This document shows, in pieces, positions 15,330-23,765 of a DNA stretch of 64,000 bases. Made by a program: the position numbers and the translations under genes. The notes under the pieces are model-generated. The model had not been told where the DNA came from and ran no database searches. It saw only the letters and a list, made by a program, of their open reading frames with translations. This DNA is from Halomonas cupida (GTDB lineage: Bacteria; Pseudomonadota; Gammaproteobacteria; Pseudomonadales; Halomonadaceae), in contig NZ_FRCA01000015.1 in NCBI RefSeq assembly GCF_900142755.1, positions 22,739 to 86,738 on the forward strand, in the 5' to 3' direction. Numbering within the stretch: position 1 is the stretch's first letter; each line of letters starts with the position of its first letter.

Positions 15330-17009
15330 ATGAGCACATCAACCAAGCGTCCACTCTATATTCCCTTTGCGGGCCCGTCACTGCTGGAGATGCCGTTGTT
15401 GAACAAGGGCAGCGCCTTCTCTGAGCGGGAGCGCCTGCAGTTCAACCTGATAGGTTTGCTTCCGCAGACGGTGGAGACCATCGATGAGCAGGTGGAACGC
15501 GCCTACTCCCAGTACTTGAAGTGCCAGAACGATCTGGACCGCCACATCTATCTGCGTGCCATTCAGGACGACAACGAGACGCTGTTCTTCCGTCTCGTCT
15601 CCGAGCACCTCGAGGAAATGCTGCCGATCATCTACACGCCGACGGTGGGCCAGGCCTGTGAGGAGTTCTCGAACATCTACCGCAACCACCGCGGACTGTT
15701 CATTTCCTGGCCGGACCGTGAGCACATCGACGACATTCTGCGCAGCGCCACCAAGGACAACGTCAAGGTGATCGTGGTCACCGATGGCGAACGTATTCTC
15801 GGTCTCGGTGACCAGGGGATCGGCGGCATGGGGATCCCGATCGGAAAGCTGTCGCTGTACACCGCCTGTGGCGGCATCAGCCCGGCCAACACCTTGCCGA
15901 TCATGCTCGATGTCGGCACCAACAACCAGACTCTGCTCGATGACCCACGCTACATGGGCTGGCGCCATCCGCGTATCAGCCAGGAAGAATACGATGAGTT
16001 CATCGAGGCCTTCATTCAGGCGGTCAAGCGTCGCTGGCCCAAGGTGTTGCTGCAGTTCGAGGATTTCGCCCAGGCGAATGCGGTACCGCTGCTGGAGCGC
16101 TATCGCGACGAACTCTGCTGCTTCAATGATGATGTCCAGGGGACGGCGTCGGTCTGTGTCGGCACTCTGATGGCTGCCTGCCAGGCGCGTGGTGAAGGCA
16201 TGGCGCAGCAGCGTGTGGTGTTTGTTGGTGCGGGCTCTGCAGGCTGTGGTATCGCCGAGATGGTCGTCGTGGCGATGATGGCCGAAGGGCTCACCGAGGC
16301 GCAGGCGCGCTCACGCATCTGCATGGTCGACCGTGAAGGCCTTGTCACCGATGATCAGACCTGGCTGCGTGATTTCCAGCGGCGTCTGGCTCAGCCTTCC
16401 AGCATGGTGGATGAGTGGGAAGGTCAATCACTGCTTGAGGTCGTGCGTCAGTTCAAGCCGACCGTGCTGCTGGGGGTCTGTGGCAAGCCGGGTATCTTCA
16501 CCGAAGAGGTGGTCAAGGCCATGCATGCCGGTTGCCGTACGCCGCTGATCATGCCGTTGTCCAACCCCACCAGGCAGGCCGAGGCCAAGCCGGAGGACGT
16601 GCTGAAGTGGACCAATGGCGAAGCCATGGTCGCCACCGGCAGCCCCTTCGCTCCGGTCGAAATCAACGGCAGGACCATCCCGATTGCCCAGTGCAACAAT
16701 GCCTATATCTTCCCGGGTATTGGTCTTGGTGTGGTCGCCAGCGGCGCCCGCCATGTCACCGATGCCATGCTGATGGCCGCTTCCCGTGCGCTGGCCCGTG
16801 AAGCCCCCATCGTCAAGACCGGTGAAGGCTCGATGCTGCCACCGTTGTCGCGTATCCGCGAGATATCCGAAGCGATTGCCTTTGACGTTGCCGCCCAGGC
16901 GCAGCATGAAGGCGTGGCATTGAAGACCGATGGGGCCAAGTTGCGCGAGGCGATTCAGAAGTCTTGCTGGACGCCGGATTATCGGGACTATCGTCGTCGG
17001 GCGTTCTGA
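15330..17009 (+). CDS. maeA: NAD-dependent malic enzyme
   Basis: Oxidatively decarboxylates malate to pyruvate with NAD+. The ~559-residue length matches the large SfcA/MaeA type. Visible motifs are the malate-binding YTPTVGQAC, the metal-site FEDFAQANA, FNDDVQGTASV, and the dinucleotide-binding FVGAGSAGCGIAEM. ATG 15330 (MSTSTKRP) is chosen over 15318, with AGAGCAGAG upstream. Convergent with acnA; a shared hairpin terminator lies between them, and diverged 7-bp repeats follow the stop directly. Confidence 0.93.
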   Translation: MSTSTKRPLYIPFAGPSLLEMPLLNKGSAFSERERLQFNLIGLLPQTVETIDEQVERAYSQYLKCQNDLDRHIYLRAIQDDNETLFFRLVSEHLEEMLPIIYTPTVGQACEEFSNIYRNHRGLFISWPDREHIDDILRSATKDNVKVIVVTDGERILGLGDQGIGGMGIPIGKLSLYTACGGISPANTLPIMLDVGTNNQTLLDDPRYMGWRHPRISQEEYDEFIEAFIQAVKRRWPKVLLQFEDFAQANAVPLLERYRDELCCFNDDVQGTASVCVGTLMAACQARGEGMAQQRVVFVGAGSAGCGIAEMVVVAMMAEGLTEAQARSRICMVDREGLVTDDQTWLRDFQRRLAQPSSMVDEWEGQSLLEVVRQFKPTVLLGVCGKPGIFTEEVVKAMHAGCRTPLIMPLSNPTRQAEAKPEDVLKWTNGEAMVATGSPFAPVEINGRTIPIAQCNNAYIFPGIGLGVVASGARHVTDAMLMAASRALAREAPIVKTGEGSMLPPLSRIREISEAIAFDVAAQAQHEGVALKTDGAKLREAIQKSCWTPDYRDYRRRAF

Positions 17010-17055
17010 GCACCAGCCACGAGCACCGAGTTCCGAGCACCGAGTTCCGAGCAGT
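17008..17055 (+). repeat. Diverged heptamer array after maeA
   Basis: Starting at the GA of the maeA stop codon, 7-bp units GAGCACC, GAGTTCC, GAGCACC, GAGTTCC, GAGCAGT run from 17021 to 17055, preceded by a first GAGCACC at 17008. They alternate between two variants and resemble the GAGCTAC arrays elsewhere in the window in period, first three bases and position, but the hairpins found in the other copies are absent. Confidence 0.65.
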
Positions 17056-17122
17056 CCTTGCAGGCGGCGGGCTTCGCGCTTCGCGCTCTTCTGGTAGGCG
17101 GATAATATAACGTCTGAAATGA

Positions 17123-17152
17123 ATGCCCCCGGACCTGATGGTCCGGGGGCAT
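17123..17152. terminator. Strong hairpin terminator between maeA and acnA
   Basis: Perfect 13-bp stem, ATGCCCCCGGACC (17123-17135) and GGTCCGGGGGCAT (17140-17152), loop TGAT, followed on the plus strand by TTTTGC. It fits an intrinsic terminator for maeA. On the minus strand it is followed by TCATTTC, so it may also act on acnA transcripts. Confidence 0.8.
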
Positions 17153-17196
17153 TTTGCTGGTAGCGCTTGAGTGTCGGTCTGAAAATAACGCTCGCA

Positions 17197-17267
17197 GCTC
17201 GCGACCCACATGGAAGTGGGAAGTGCGTTTGTTCGTCTGGAACGAACATAGCTAGCTCGTAGCTGGA
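17197..17267 (-). repeat. Stop-linked heptamer/hairpin element after acnA
   Basis: Read on the minus strand, directly after the acnA stop: partial heptamers AGCTACGAGCTAG, then hairpin 1 with stem TGTTCGT/ACGAACA and loop TCCAG (plus 17230-17248), ACTT-type spacer sequence, and a second hairpin CCCAC/GTGGG (plus 17205-17220), ending TCGCGAGC. Same family as the copies after dnaE, rho and folM, but shorter and more diverged. Confidence 0.75.
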
Positions 17268-17270
17268 CCC

Positions 17271-20015
17271 TCAGGTCGCCGCTCCGATCATCTTCCTCAG
17301 TACGTAATGCAGGATGCCGCCGTGGCGGTAATACTCCAGTTCGTTGGCGGTGTCGATCCGGCACAGGGCCTCGATGGCCTTGTCGCCCTTGTCACTGTGG
17401 ATGGTGACCTTGACCTTGCTTCCGGGGCGGAGGTCACTCAGGCCCGAGATGGAGATGCTTTCGTCACCGGTCATGCCCAATGACTTGCGGTCTTCACCCT
17501 CGGGGAACTGCAGTGGAACTACCCCCATGCCGATCAGGTTGGAGCGGTGGATGCGCTCGTAGGATTCGGCCAGAACCGCACGAACCCCCAGCAGCAGGGT
17601 GCCCTTGGCGGCCCAGTCGCGCGATGAGCCGGTGCCGTATTCCTTGCCGGCGACCACCACCAGCGGCGTACCTTCCTCCTGATAGCGCATCGCCGCATCG
17701 TAGATGGCCATCTGCTCGCCACTGGGCACGTGACGAGTCTCGCCGCCCACCACACCGTCCAGCATCTCGTTCTGGATCCGTACGTTGGCGAAGGTGCCGC
17801 GCATCATCACTTCATGGTTGCCGCGCCGCGACCCATAGGAGTTGAAGTCCACTACCTTGACACCGTTCTCCTGCAGGTAACGTCCAGCGGGACTGTCCGG
17901 CTTGATCGCACCGGCCGGTGAGATGTGGTCGGTGGTCACCGAGTCGCCGAGCATGGCCAGGATGCGAGCCTGCTCGACATCCTCGATGGGCGCCGGGTCA
18001 CGTCCCATGCCCTCGAAGAAGGGCGGGTGCTGGATGTAGGTGGAGTCGCTGCTCCACTCATAGACCTCGCTCTGGGGCACATCAATGGCCTTCCATACCT
18101 CGTCACCATCGAAGACCTCGGCATACTGCTTGCGGAACATCGCAGTGTTGACCTTCTCCACCGCTTCGGCGACTTCCTTCTGTGAGGGCCAGATGTCCTT
18201 GAGGTACACCGGGTTTCCATCGCTGTCCTCGCCGAGAGGGTCCTGGCTCAGGTCGCAGCGCACATTACCGGCCAGAGCGAAGGCCACTACCAATGGCGGT
18301 GAAGCCAGCCAGTTGGTCTTGACCAGCGGGTGTACGCGTCCTTCGAAGTTACGGTTGCCGGACAGTACCGAAGCCACGGTGAGGTCGCCTTTCTTTACGG
18401 CTTCCTCGATGGGTTCGGGCAGTGGTCCGGAGTTGCCGATGCAGGTGGTGCATCCATAGCCCACCAGATTGAAGCCCAGTTCGTTGAGGTCGTCCTGCAG
18501 GTCGGCGGCGGCCAGGTAGTCGGTCACCACCTTGGAGCCGGGGGCCAGTGAGGTCTTGACCCAGGGCTGGGTCTTGAGTCCCTTCCTGAGTGCGTTTCTG
18601 GCCAACAGGCCTGCGGCCATCATGACGCTGGGGTTGGAGGTGTTGGTGCAGGAGGTGATGGCGGCGATCACGACGGCACCGGGGTCCAGGCTGAAGGTGC
18701 TTCCGTCATGATTGACCTCCTGGCTGTCGGCGTGGAGATAGCTGCGCTCCACTCCGACGGCGGTCTGGCCGCCTTCGGCAGCGAGGTTGTCACTGCGCTG
18801 TTGGTCCACTGACTGGCCATTGCCTTCCATCAGCTTCTCGAAGGTGGCGCTGAGATCCTTGAGCGCGACGCGATCCTGAGGACGCTTGGGCCCGGCCAGG
18901 CTGGCCTCGACCTCGCCCATGTCCAGTTCCAGAGCGTCGGTGAAGATGGGTTCATGGCCGGGCTCGCGCCACAGACCCTGCTCCTTGCAGTAAGCCTCGA
19001 CAAGGGCAATCTGCTGGTCATCACGCCCGGACAGACGCATGTAGGTGAGGGTTTCGTCATCGACCGGGAAGAAGCCGCAGGTGGCACCATACTCCGGCGC
19101 CATGTTGGCGATGGTGGCACGGTCGGCCAGTGGCAGGTCCTTGAGGCCGTCACCGTAGAATTCCACGAACTTGCCGACCACCCCCTTCTTGCGCAGCATC
19201 TCGGTGACTGTCAGCACCAGGTCGGTGGCGGTGATACCTTCACGCAGCTTGCCGGTCAGTTTGAAGCCGATGACCTCGGGGATCAGCATCGACACCGGCT
19301 GGCCGAGCATCGCTGCCTCGGCTTCGATGCCACCGACCCCCCAGCCCAGTACGCCCAGACCGTTGATCATGGTGGTATGGGAGTCGGTGCCGACCAGGGT
19401 GTCGGGGTAGGCGAGGGTTGTACCGTCCTCTTCCTTCGTCCAGACGGTCTTGCCCAGGTATTCGAGATTGACCTGGTGGCAGATGCCGGTGCCGGGGGGG
19501 ACCACTCGGAAGTTGTCGAACGCCTCCTGTCCCCAGCGCAGGAATTCATAGCGCTCGCGGTTGCGCTCCATCTCCAGCGCGACATTGTCCTTGAAGGAGC
19601 TGGGATCACCGAAGTGATCGACCATCACCGAGTGATCGATGACGAGGTCCACGGGGCTCAGCGGGTTGATGCGAGAGGGCTGCTCGCCAAGCGCTTCCAC
19701 GGCAGCTCGCATCGAGGCGAGGTCGACGACGCCGGGGACACCGGTGAAATCCTGCATCAGCACTCGGGCGGGACGGTAGCCGATTTCGCGGTCGGAGCGG
19801 CCTTCCTTCTGCCAGTCGATCAGGGCCTGAATATCCTCGACACTGACGCTTTCGTCATCGGCGAACCTCAGTTGGTTCTCGAGCAGTACCTTGAGAGTCA
19901 TCGGCAGGCGCGAGATGTCGCCCAATGCCTGGGACACCTTGTTCAGGCTGTGAATCTGCCAGGACTGGTTGCCGACGCTGAGCGTCTGGCGGGTATCTGG
20001 TAGCGATGTAGTCAT
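17271..20015 (-). CDS. acnA: Aconitate hydratase A
   Basis: Monomeric [4Fe-4S] aconitase of the IRP1/AcnA type (914 residues), isomerising citrate to isocitrate in the TCA cycle. Cluster ligands are visible in ITSCTNTSNP and in the closely spaced pair GYGCTTCIGNSGP. Swivel-domain motifs such as GKEYGTGSSRDWAAKG, which contribute active-site residues, are intact. ATG 20015 is fixed by a perfect AGGAGG 9 nt upstream; the open frame begins at 20042. It converges on maeA, and a heptamer/hairpin element begins 4 nt after its stop. Confidence 0.96.
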   Translation of the reverse strand: MTTSLPDTRQTLSVGNQSWQIHSLNKVSQALGDISRLPMTLKVLLENQLRFADDESVSVEDIQALIDWQKEGRSDREIGYRPARVLMQDFTGVPGVVDLASMRAAVEALGEQPSRINPLSPVDLVIDHSVMVDHFGDPSSFKDNVALEMERNRERYEFLRWGQEAFDNFRVVPPGTGICHQVNLEYLGKTVWTKEEDGTTLAYPDTLVGTDSHTTMINGLGVLGWGVGGIEAEAAMLGQPVSMLIPEVIGFKLTGKLREGITATDLVLTVTEMLRKKGVVGKFVEFYGDGLKDLPLADRATIANMAPEYGATCGFFPVDDETLTYMRLSGRDDQQIALVEAYCKEQGLWREPGHEPIFTDALELDMGEVEASLAGPKRPQDRVALKDLSATFEKLMEGNGQSVDQQRSDNLAAEGGQTAVGVERSYLHADSQEVNHDGSTFSLDPGAVVIAAITSCTNTSNPSVMMAAGLLARNALRKGLKTQPWVKTSLAPGSKVVTDYLAAADLQDDLNELGFNLVGYGCTTCIGNSGPLPEPIEEAVKKGDLTVASVLSGNRNFEGRVHPLVKTNWLASPPLVVAFALAGNVRCDLSQDPLGEDSDGNPVYLKDIWPSQKEVAEAVEKVNTAMFRKQYAEVFDGDEVWKAIDVPQSEVYEWSSDSTYIQHPPFFEGMGRDPAPIEDVEQARILAMLGDSVTTDHISPAGAIKPDSPAGRYLQENGVKVVDFNSYGSRRGNHEVMMRGTFANVRIQNEMLDGVVGGETRHVPSGEQMAIYDAAMRYQEEGTPLVVVAGKEYGTGSSRDWAAKGTLLLGVRAVLAESYERIHRSNLIGMGVVPLQFPEGEDRKSLGMTGDESISISGLSDLRPGSKVKVTIHSDKGDKAIEALCRIDTANELEYYRHGGILHYVLRKMIGAAT

Positions 20016-20451
20016 GCTGTCCTCCTGAGGCTGAGGAACCACTGATTGAATGCCTGCGCAGGCGAATCACTGTGTCGCGCGGTGCTATCAATCCTCACAT
20101 ATATGCTGCATATGCTGTGGTTGATGCGCTCCGAGCTCCTTGTGCTTCATTCTGCTCGTCGATTCACTCGGTGTTTCCTGAATATCGAACGGTCCGGGTT
20201 CTGTTCATGCAAGGTCGTCAGAGGCGGGCTGCTGGCGGCGGGAACCGAAGACGATGCCTCGCCATGACCAGATGGCTGCTCTGAGCGCGCCTACCCTCCA
20301 GTCTGGTATTGGTATGTTGGAGGGGAGCTTCAAGTGTCGAAAGCGGTGTTGGGTGGAGCGCCTTCTCGGGCGTTCCGTCGTTGCACCTTTTCCTTGTCGT
20401 CCGGGGAGCACACCTTGAAAGGTAACTCTCCTGTCGCCATCTTCATAGTTC
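20016..20451. other. Intergenic region between divergent acnA and the CPXCG gene
   Basis: No convincing gene. It holds a 12-bp palindrome GCCTGCGCAGGC (20052-20063) and AT-rich ATATATG/GCATATG motifs (about 20098-20115) that could be the acnA -10 region on the minus strand. The small frames here lack ribosome binding sites and recognisable products. Confidence 0.5.
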
Positions 20452-20467
20452 CACCTGATATCAGGTG
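20452..20467. promoter_or_regulatory. Perfect 16-bp palindrome upstream of the CPXCG gene
   Basis: CACCTGATATCAGGTG is a perfect 16-bp palindrome 24 bp before the GTG start at 20492. It could be an operator for a dimeric regulator. It overlaps the first of two 18-bp direct repeats (20461-20478 and 20479-20496). Confidence 0.45.
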
Positions 20468-20496
20468 TCTGTCGCGAATCAGGAGTCTGTCGTGAA
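20461..20496 (+). repeat. Two 18-bp direct repeats at the CPXCG gene start
   Basis: TCAGGTGTCTGTCGCGAA (20461-20478) and TCAGGAGTCTGTCGTGAA (20479-20496) match at 16 of 18 positions; a further partial copy TGAGGAG follows. The second copy provides both the AGGAG ribosome binding site and the GTG start, so the duplication spans the translation start region. Because 18 is a multiple of three, the frame stays open through both copies. Confidence 0.8.
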
Positions 20497-20701
20497 TGAG
20501 GAGCAGCTTCCCGCACGAGTGGTGAATTGCCCGTACTGCGGTGCGCGTTTCAGCATGCTGGTGGACCCATCCCAGGGCAGTCACGAGAGCTGGGAGGACT
20601 GCCCGCAGTGTTGTGCCCCCATTCATTTCAAGGTGGCCGTATCAGCGCTTACCGGTGAGATCGAGTCACTGGTGGTGGGTGCCGACGACGACGTGATCTG
20701 A
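20492..20701 (+). CDS. CPXCG motif-containing cysteine-rich protein
   Basis: 69-residue acidic small protein with CPYCG near the start and CPQCC about 27 residues on, the two Cys knuckles of the CPXCG family, probably binding zinc. Function unknown. GTG 20492 is chosen because AGGAG lies 6 nt upstream and the product matches the usual size; an alternative GTG at 20465 would add nine residues encoded by the upstream repeat. It lies alone between acnA and the peroxiredoxin gene. Confidence 0.75.
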   Translation: MNEEQLPARVVNCPYCGARFSMLVDPSQGSHESWEDCPQCCAPIHFKVAVSALTGEIESLVVGADDDVI

Positions 20702-20776
20702 ATCGTCGCAGCGAGGATTGTCCCGTGGATGCGCTCTTGCCGAGCCCCGAATGACGCCACAATGGTGGATTTTCAC

Positions 20777-20807
20777 GCGTCAATGTGACGCCGTCATTGC
20801 GGCGTCA
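20777..20807. promoter_or_regulatory. Overlapping TGACGC inverted repeats upstream of the peroxiredoxin gene
   Basis: GCGTCA-ATG-TGACGC (20777-20791) overlaps TGACGCCG-tcattg-CGGCGTCA (20786-20807). Both cannot form as hairpins at once. Another TGACGCC occurs at about 20751. This could be regulator binding sites or a leader structure; neither is proven. Confidence 0.4.
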
Positions 20808-20942
20808 TCAAGGTAGCGGGACAATAGGCCGCGACTATTCGGGCCATAGGCTCGGTCGACTGGCGTACAGGTGTCCTGATGTGATTGAGTGGACAACCCT
20901 TTTTTCCGCCGATTCAATCCTCTGACCTTCAAGGAGTGTTAC

Positions 20943-21545
20943 ATGAGCGTACTGGTAGGACGTCAAGCCCCTGACTTCGAAGCAGCTGCAGTTCTCGGCA
21001 ACGGCGAGATCGTGGAAGACTTCAAACTGTCCGACAGCAACGGAAAACTGCGCGTGCTGTTCTTCTGGCCGCTGGACTTCACCTTTGTCTGCCCGTCCGA
21101 GATCATTGCCCACGACAACCGTCTGCAGCAGTTCAAGGATCTGGGTGTTGAAGTGATCGGTGTCTCCATCGACTCGCAGTTCACCCACTATGCATGGCGC
21201 CTGACCAGCCCGGAAGCGGGCGGCATCGGTGAAGTTGGCTTCCCGATCGTGGCTGACGTCAAGCACGAAGTCACTCAGGCCTACGGTATCGAACATCCGG
21301 AGGCTGGCGTTGCAATGCGTGCGTCCTTCCTGATCGACGAGCAGGGTGTGGTACAACACCAGACCGTCAACAACCTGCCTCTGGGCCGCAACGTCGACGA
21401 GATGCTGCGTATGGTCAAGGCACTCAAGCATCACCAGCAGCACGGCGAAGTCTGCCCGGCAGGCTGGGACGAGGGCAAGGAAGGTATGAGCGCTGACGCC
21501 GAAGGCGTTGCCAAGTACCTCGGCGCCCACTCTTCCGCGCTGTAA
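20943..21545 (+). CDS. Typical 2-Cys peroxiredoxin (AhpC/TSA family)
   Basis: 200-residue thiol peroxidase reducing H2O2 and alkyl hydroperoxides. The peroxidatic Cys is in FTFVCPSE and the resolving Cys in GEVCPAGW near the C-terminus, the typical 2-Cys arrangement. ATG 20943 is fixed by AAGGAGTG upstream and the family N-terminus MSVLVGRQAPDF. trxB lies 155 bp downstream on the same strand, so thioredoxin is a plausible reductant. Could be named ahpC or tsaA; the choice is not decidable from the sequence alone. Confidence 0.92.
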   Translation: MSVLVGRQAPDFEAAAVLGNGEIVEDFKLSDSNGKLRVLFFWPLDFTFVCPSEIIAHDNRLQQFKDLGVEVIGVSIDSQFTHYAWRLTSPEAGGIGEVGFPIVADVKHEVTQAYGIEHPEAGVAMRASFLIDEQGVVQHQTVNNLPLGRNVDEMLRMVKALKHHQQHGEVCPAGWDEGKEGMSADAEGVAKYLGAHSSAL

Positions 21546-21563
21546 GACAGACAACCGTCTGAC

Positions 21564-21585
21564 GGTGGGGGCCTGTGCCCCCACC
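21564..21585 (+). terminator. Hairpin after the peroxiredoxin gene
   Basis: Perfect 9-bp stem GGTGGGGGC (21564-21572) / GCCCCCACC (21577-21585), loop CTGT, about 20 nt after the stop. There is no T-tract, so it may be a transcript stabiliser rather than an intrinsic terminator. Confidence 0.45.
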
Positions 21586-21598
21586 TGCGGCTTGGGTC

Positions 21599-21623
21599 AT
21601 ACCGACTGCCTGGCAGTCGGTAT
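21599..21623. promoter_or_regulatory. 25-bp palindrome upstream of trxB
   Basis: Twelve-base arms ATACCGACTGCC (21599-21610) and GGCAGTCGGTAT (21612-21623) around a single T. It lies 78 bp before trxB. It may be an operator for a dimeric regulator or a transcript hairpin with a tight loop. Confidence 0.45.
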
Positions 21624-21700
21624 TGCCGAATCCGTAGCGATCCGTCGATGCTCCCCAGTATCCGATAATACGCTGTTCCCACTTCCCCCATGAGGTTGCC

Positions 21701-22657
21701 ATGAGCGAAGCGCGTCACGAACGTTTGATCATTCTCGGTTCCGGCCCGGCAGGCTATAGCGCTGCCGTCTATGCCGCGCGAGCCAATCTCAAGCCGCTGC
21801 TGATTACCGGCATGCAGGCGGGCGGTCAGCTGACCACGACGACTGACGTCGACAACTGGCCCGGCGATGATGCCGGTGTTCAGGGCCCGGAACTGATGGA
21901 GCGCATGAAGCGTCATGCCGAGCGCTTCGACACGGAAGTGCTGTTCGATCATATTCACGAGGTCGAGCTGCGCCAACGCCCCTTTACCCTCAAGGGGGAC
22001 AACGGTACCTACACCTGTGATGCGCTGATCATTGCCACCGGTGCCAGTGCCCGTTATCTGGGGCTGCCGTCCGAGCAGCAGTTCATGGGCCAGGGCGTAT
22101 CTGCCTGTGCCACCTGTGATGGTTTCTTCTACCGCAACCAGGAAGTGGTCGTGGTCGGCGGCGGTAACACCGCCGTGGAAGAGGCGCTGTACCTGTCCAA
22201 CATTGCCTCGAAGGTGACCCTGGTGCATCGCCGGGATAGCCTGCGTGCAGAGAAGATTCTCCAGGACAAGCTGTTCGACAAGGCCGAGAACGGTAACGTT
22301 GAGTTGATCTGGAACCACACCCTCGATGAAGTGCTGGGCGATAACACTGGTGTGACCGGCGCGCGTCTGAAATCCGTCGATGATGGCACCACCCATGAGA
22401 TCCAGGCTCCGGGTGTGTTCATTGCCATCGGCCATAGCCCGAACACCGGTATCTTTGAAGGCCAACTGGACATGGCGGGTGGTTACATCAAGGTCCAGTC
22501 GGGGCTCGAGGGCAATGCCACCGCGACCAGCGTCCCTGGGGTCTTCGCCGCCGGTGACGTCATGGACCACGTCTATCGCCAGGCGATCACCTCAGCGGGC
22601 AGCGGTTGCATGGCAGCCCTCGACGTCGAGCGTTACCTGGACGACCTGGCGAACTGA
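21701..22657 (+). CDS. trxB: Thioredoxin-disulfide reductase
   Basis: Low-molecular-weight flavoprotein reducing thioredoxin with NADPH. FAD-binding GSGPAGYSAAVYAARA is at the N-terminus, the redox-active disulfide is in SACATCDGFF, the NADPH-binding motif is VVGGGNTAVEEALYLS, and GVFAAGDVMD near the end contacts FAD. 318 residues, the usual length. ATG 21701 follows AGGTTGCC. It follows the 2-Cys peroxiredoxin gene, and the pair probably forms a peroxide-reducing chain with thioredoxin. Confidence 0.96.
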   Translation: MSEARHERLIILGSGPAGYSAAVYAARANLKPLLITGMQAGGQLTTTTDVDNWPGDDAGVQGPELMERMKRHAERFDTEVLFDHIHEVELRQRPFTLKGDNGTYTCDALIIATGASARYLGLPSEQQFMGQGVSACATCDGFFYRNQEVVVVGGGNTAVEEALYLSNIASKVTLVHRRDSLRAEKILQDKLFDKAENGNVELIWNHTLDEVLGDNTGVTGARLKSVDDGTTHEIQAPGVFIAIGHSPNTGIFEGQLDMAGGYIKVQSGLEGNATATSVPGVFAAGDVMDHVYRQAITSAGSGCMAALDVERYLDDLAN

Positions 22658-22864
22658 GCCATGCTCTGGCCGGGTTGCGAGCCTGCTCGTAACCTCGGCC
22701 TCGGCAACAACCTTCCGAGTACTCCCACGCCGGTGAAGGAAGATATCAGCAAATGCTGGTGCTGGAGACTATTCTGGGACACAGGGCTTACCCGGTTGCT
22801 GGCCTCACTCGGGGCGGCAGGCCGGATGGCTGTTTCGCTGTTTTCCATGATCGGGAGGTGCAAT

Positions 22865-23305
22865 ATGATGCACAGGACCTTGTTCAGTCGCGGGTTGTTG
22901 CTTGCATTGCCCTGGATGGCCGTTCCCGCCCTGGCCGCCGATGGGCAGGACCTGACCTTTCAGGGTGATGCCAGTTTCGGCGGACCTCATGGCGGTCAGG
23001 CGATCCAGGTGGCGCTGGTCGAGGCGTCATCGGGTGAAGTACTTGAGACGCAGAGTGGTGAAGTTTCTGCCGATGCGGACCCCGCCTTTTCCTTTGATTT
23101 CCCCGGCGCCCTCGAAGAGGGTGGAAGCTACAGGGTGAATTACTGGATCGACTCCAACTTCGGTGGTGGCAGCGAGGGTAGTTGTGACGAGCTGCAACAG
23201 GACCATCAGTGGAGTCGCGACATCGAGATGAGCGATGGTGCCGTCACCCACGTCGAGACGCATGATCCATCGACGCTCACCGCCGTGTGTGATTCCTTCG
23301 ACTGA
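22865..23305 (+). CDS. Secreted hypothetical protein
   Basis: 146 residues. The N-terminus is a signal peptide (MMHRTLFSRG, hydrophobic core LLLALPWMAVPALA, likely cleavage after ALAA). The mature part is acidic and beta-rich, with FSFDFPGALEEGGSYRVNYW and two Cys (GSCDE, TAVCDSF) that could form a disulfide. GGGAGGTG precedes the ATGATG start. The open frame extends to 22661 but that part has no family-like sequence. I do not recognise the family. The product is probably periplasmic or exported. Confidence 0.6.
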   Translation: MMHRTLFSRGLLLALPWMAVPALAADGQDLTFQGDASFGGPHGGQAIQVALVEASSGEVLETQSGEVSADADPAFSFDFPGALEEGGSYRVNYWIDSNFGGGSEGSCDELQQDHQWSRDIEMSDGAVTHVETHDPSTLTAVCDSFD

Positions 23306-23396
23306 CCCGGCAGGGCACTGAGGCCGCCGGTTCGTTGCAGCGGAGCGACGGCCTTTCCTCGTCACCGGCCCGGACTGCCTGTCATCGGGAGTAGCC

Positions 23397-23675
23397 TCAA
23401 TAGTGCGGGGGTAATTCGTCCTCCGGTCCCGGCATATCTCCCTGAAGGTCACCATGGCTGGCGCGCAGTTCCTGCAGGCGTGTCTGCATGGCGTTGCTGA
23501 GTCGCTCGAGTTGCATCAGGCGTCGCTCCTGTTGGGCGACGGCGGCATCCAGGCTATCCAGCCAGTGCTCCTGGTAGGCCAGCCGGCTCTCCAGTGCTTC
23601 AAGCCTTTGTGCTGTATCTGCGGACGGATTTTCCGTCTCCGTGATAGACTCATGTTGCGGTGTGTCACTGTTCAT
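23397..23675 (-). CDS. slyX: SlyX family protein
   Basis: 92-residue coiled-coil protein. A heptad-rich helix (RLEALESRLAYQEHWLDSLD and the following QQERRLMQLERL) is followed by a C-terminus ending in ELPPHY, the conserved SlyX ending. Function is unknown in the family. It is convergent with the secreted hypothetical gene and divergent from the membrane cold-shock gene. Confidence 0.88.
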   Translation of the reverse strand: MNSDTPQHESITETENPSADTAQRLEALESRLAYQEHWLDSLDAAVAQQERRLMQLERLSNAMQTRLQELRASHGDLQGDMPGPEDELPPHY

Positions 23676-23765
23676 CGTGTCAGCCGTCTGCCCTGGTGCA
23701 GCAGGACCCTGAAGCCCTGCGGGGTTTTATAGAGGTTCTGGTTAATTTTCAATCTATTTCAACCA

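Noticed and set aside
18954..20003. 349-codon open frame antisense to acnA
   Set aside because: Fully inside acnA; composition typical of an antisense shadow.
17271..20015. 2-methylcitrate dehydratase (AcnD) instead of AcnA
   Set aside because: No prpB, prpC or prpF neighbours are present, and the sequence and length fit AcnA.
22661..22864. N-terminal extension of the secreted hypothetical protein
   Set aside because: An internal ATG with a strong GGGAGGTG site starts a clear signal peptide; the extension would bury it.
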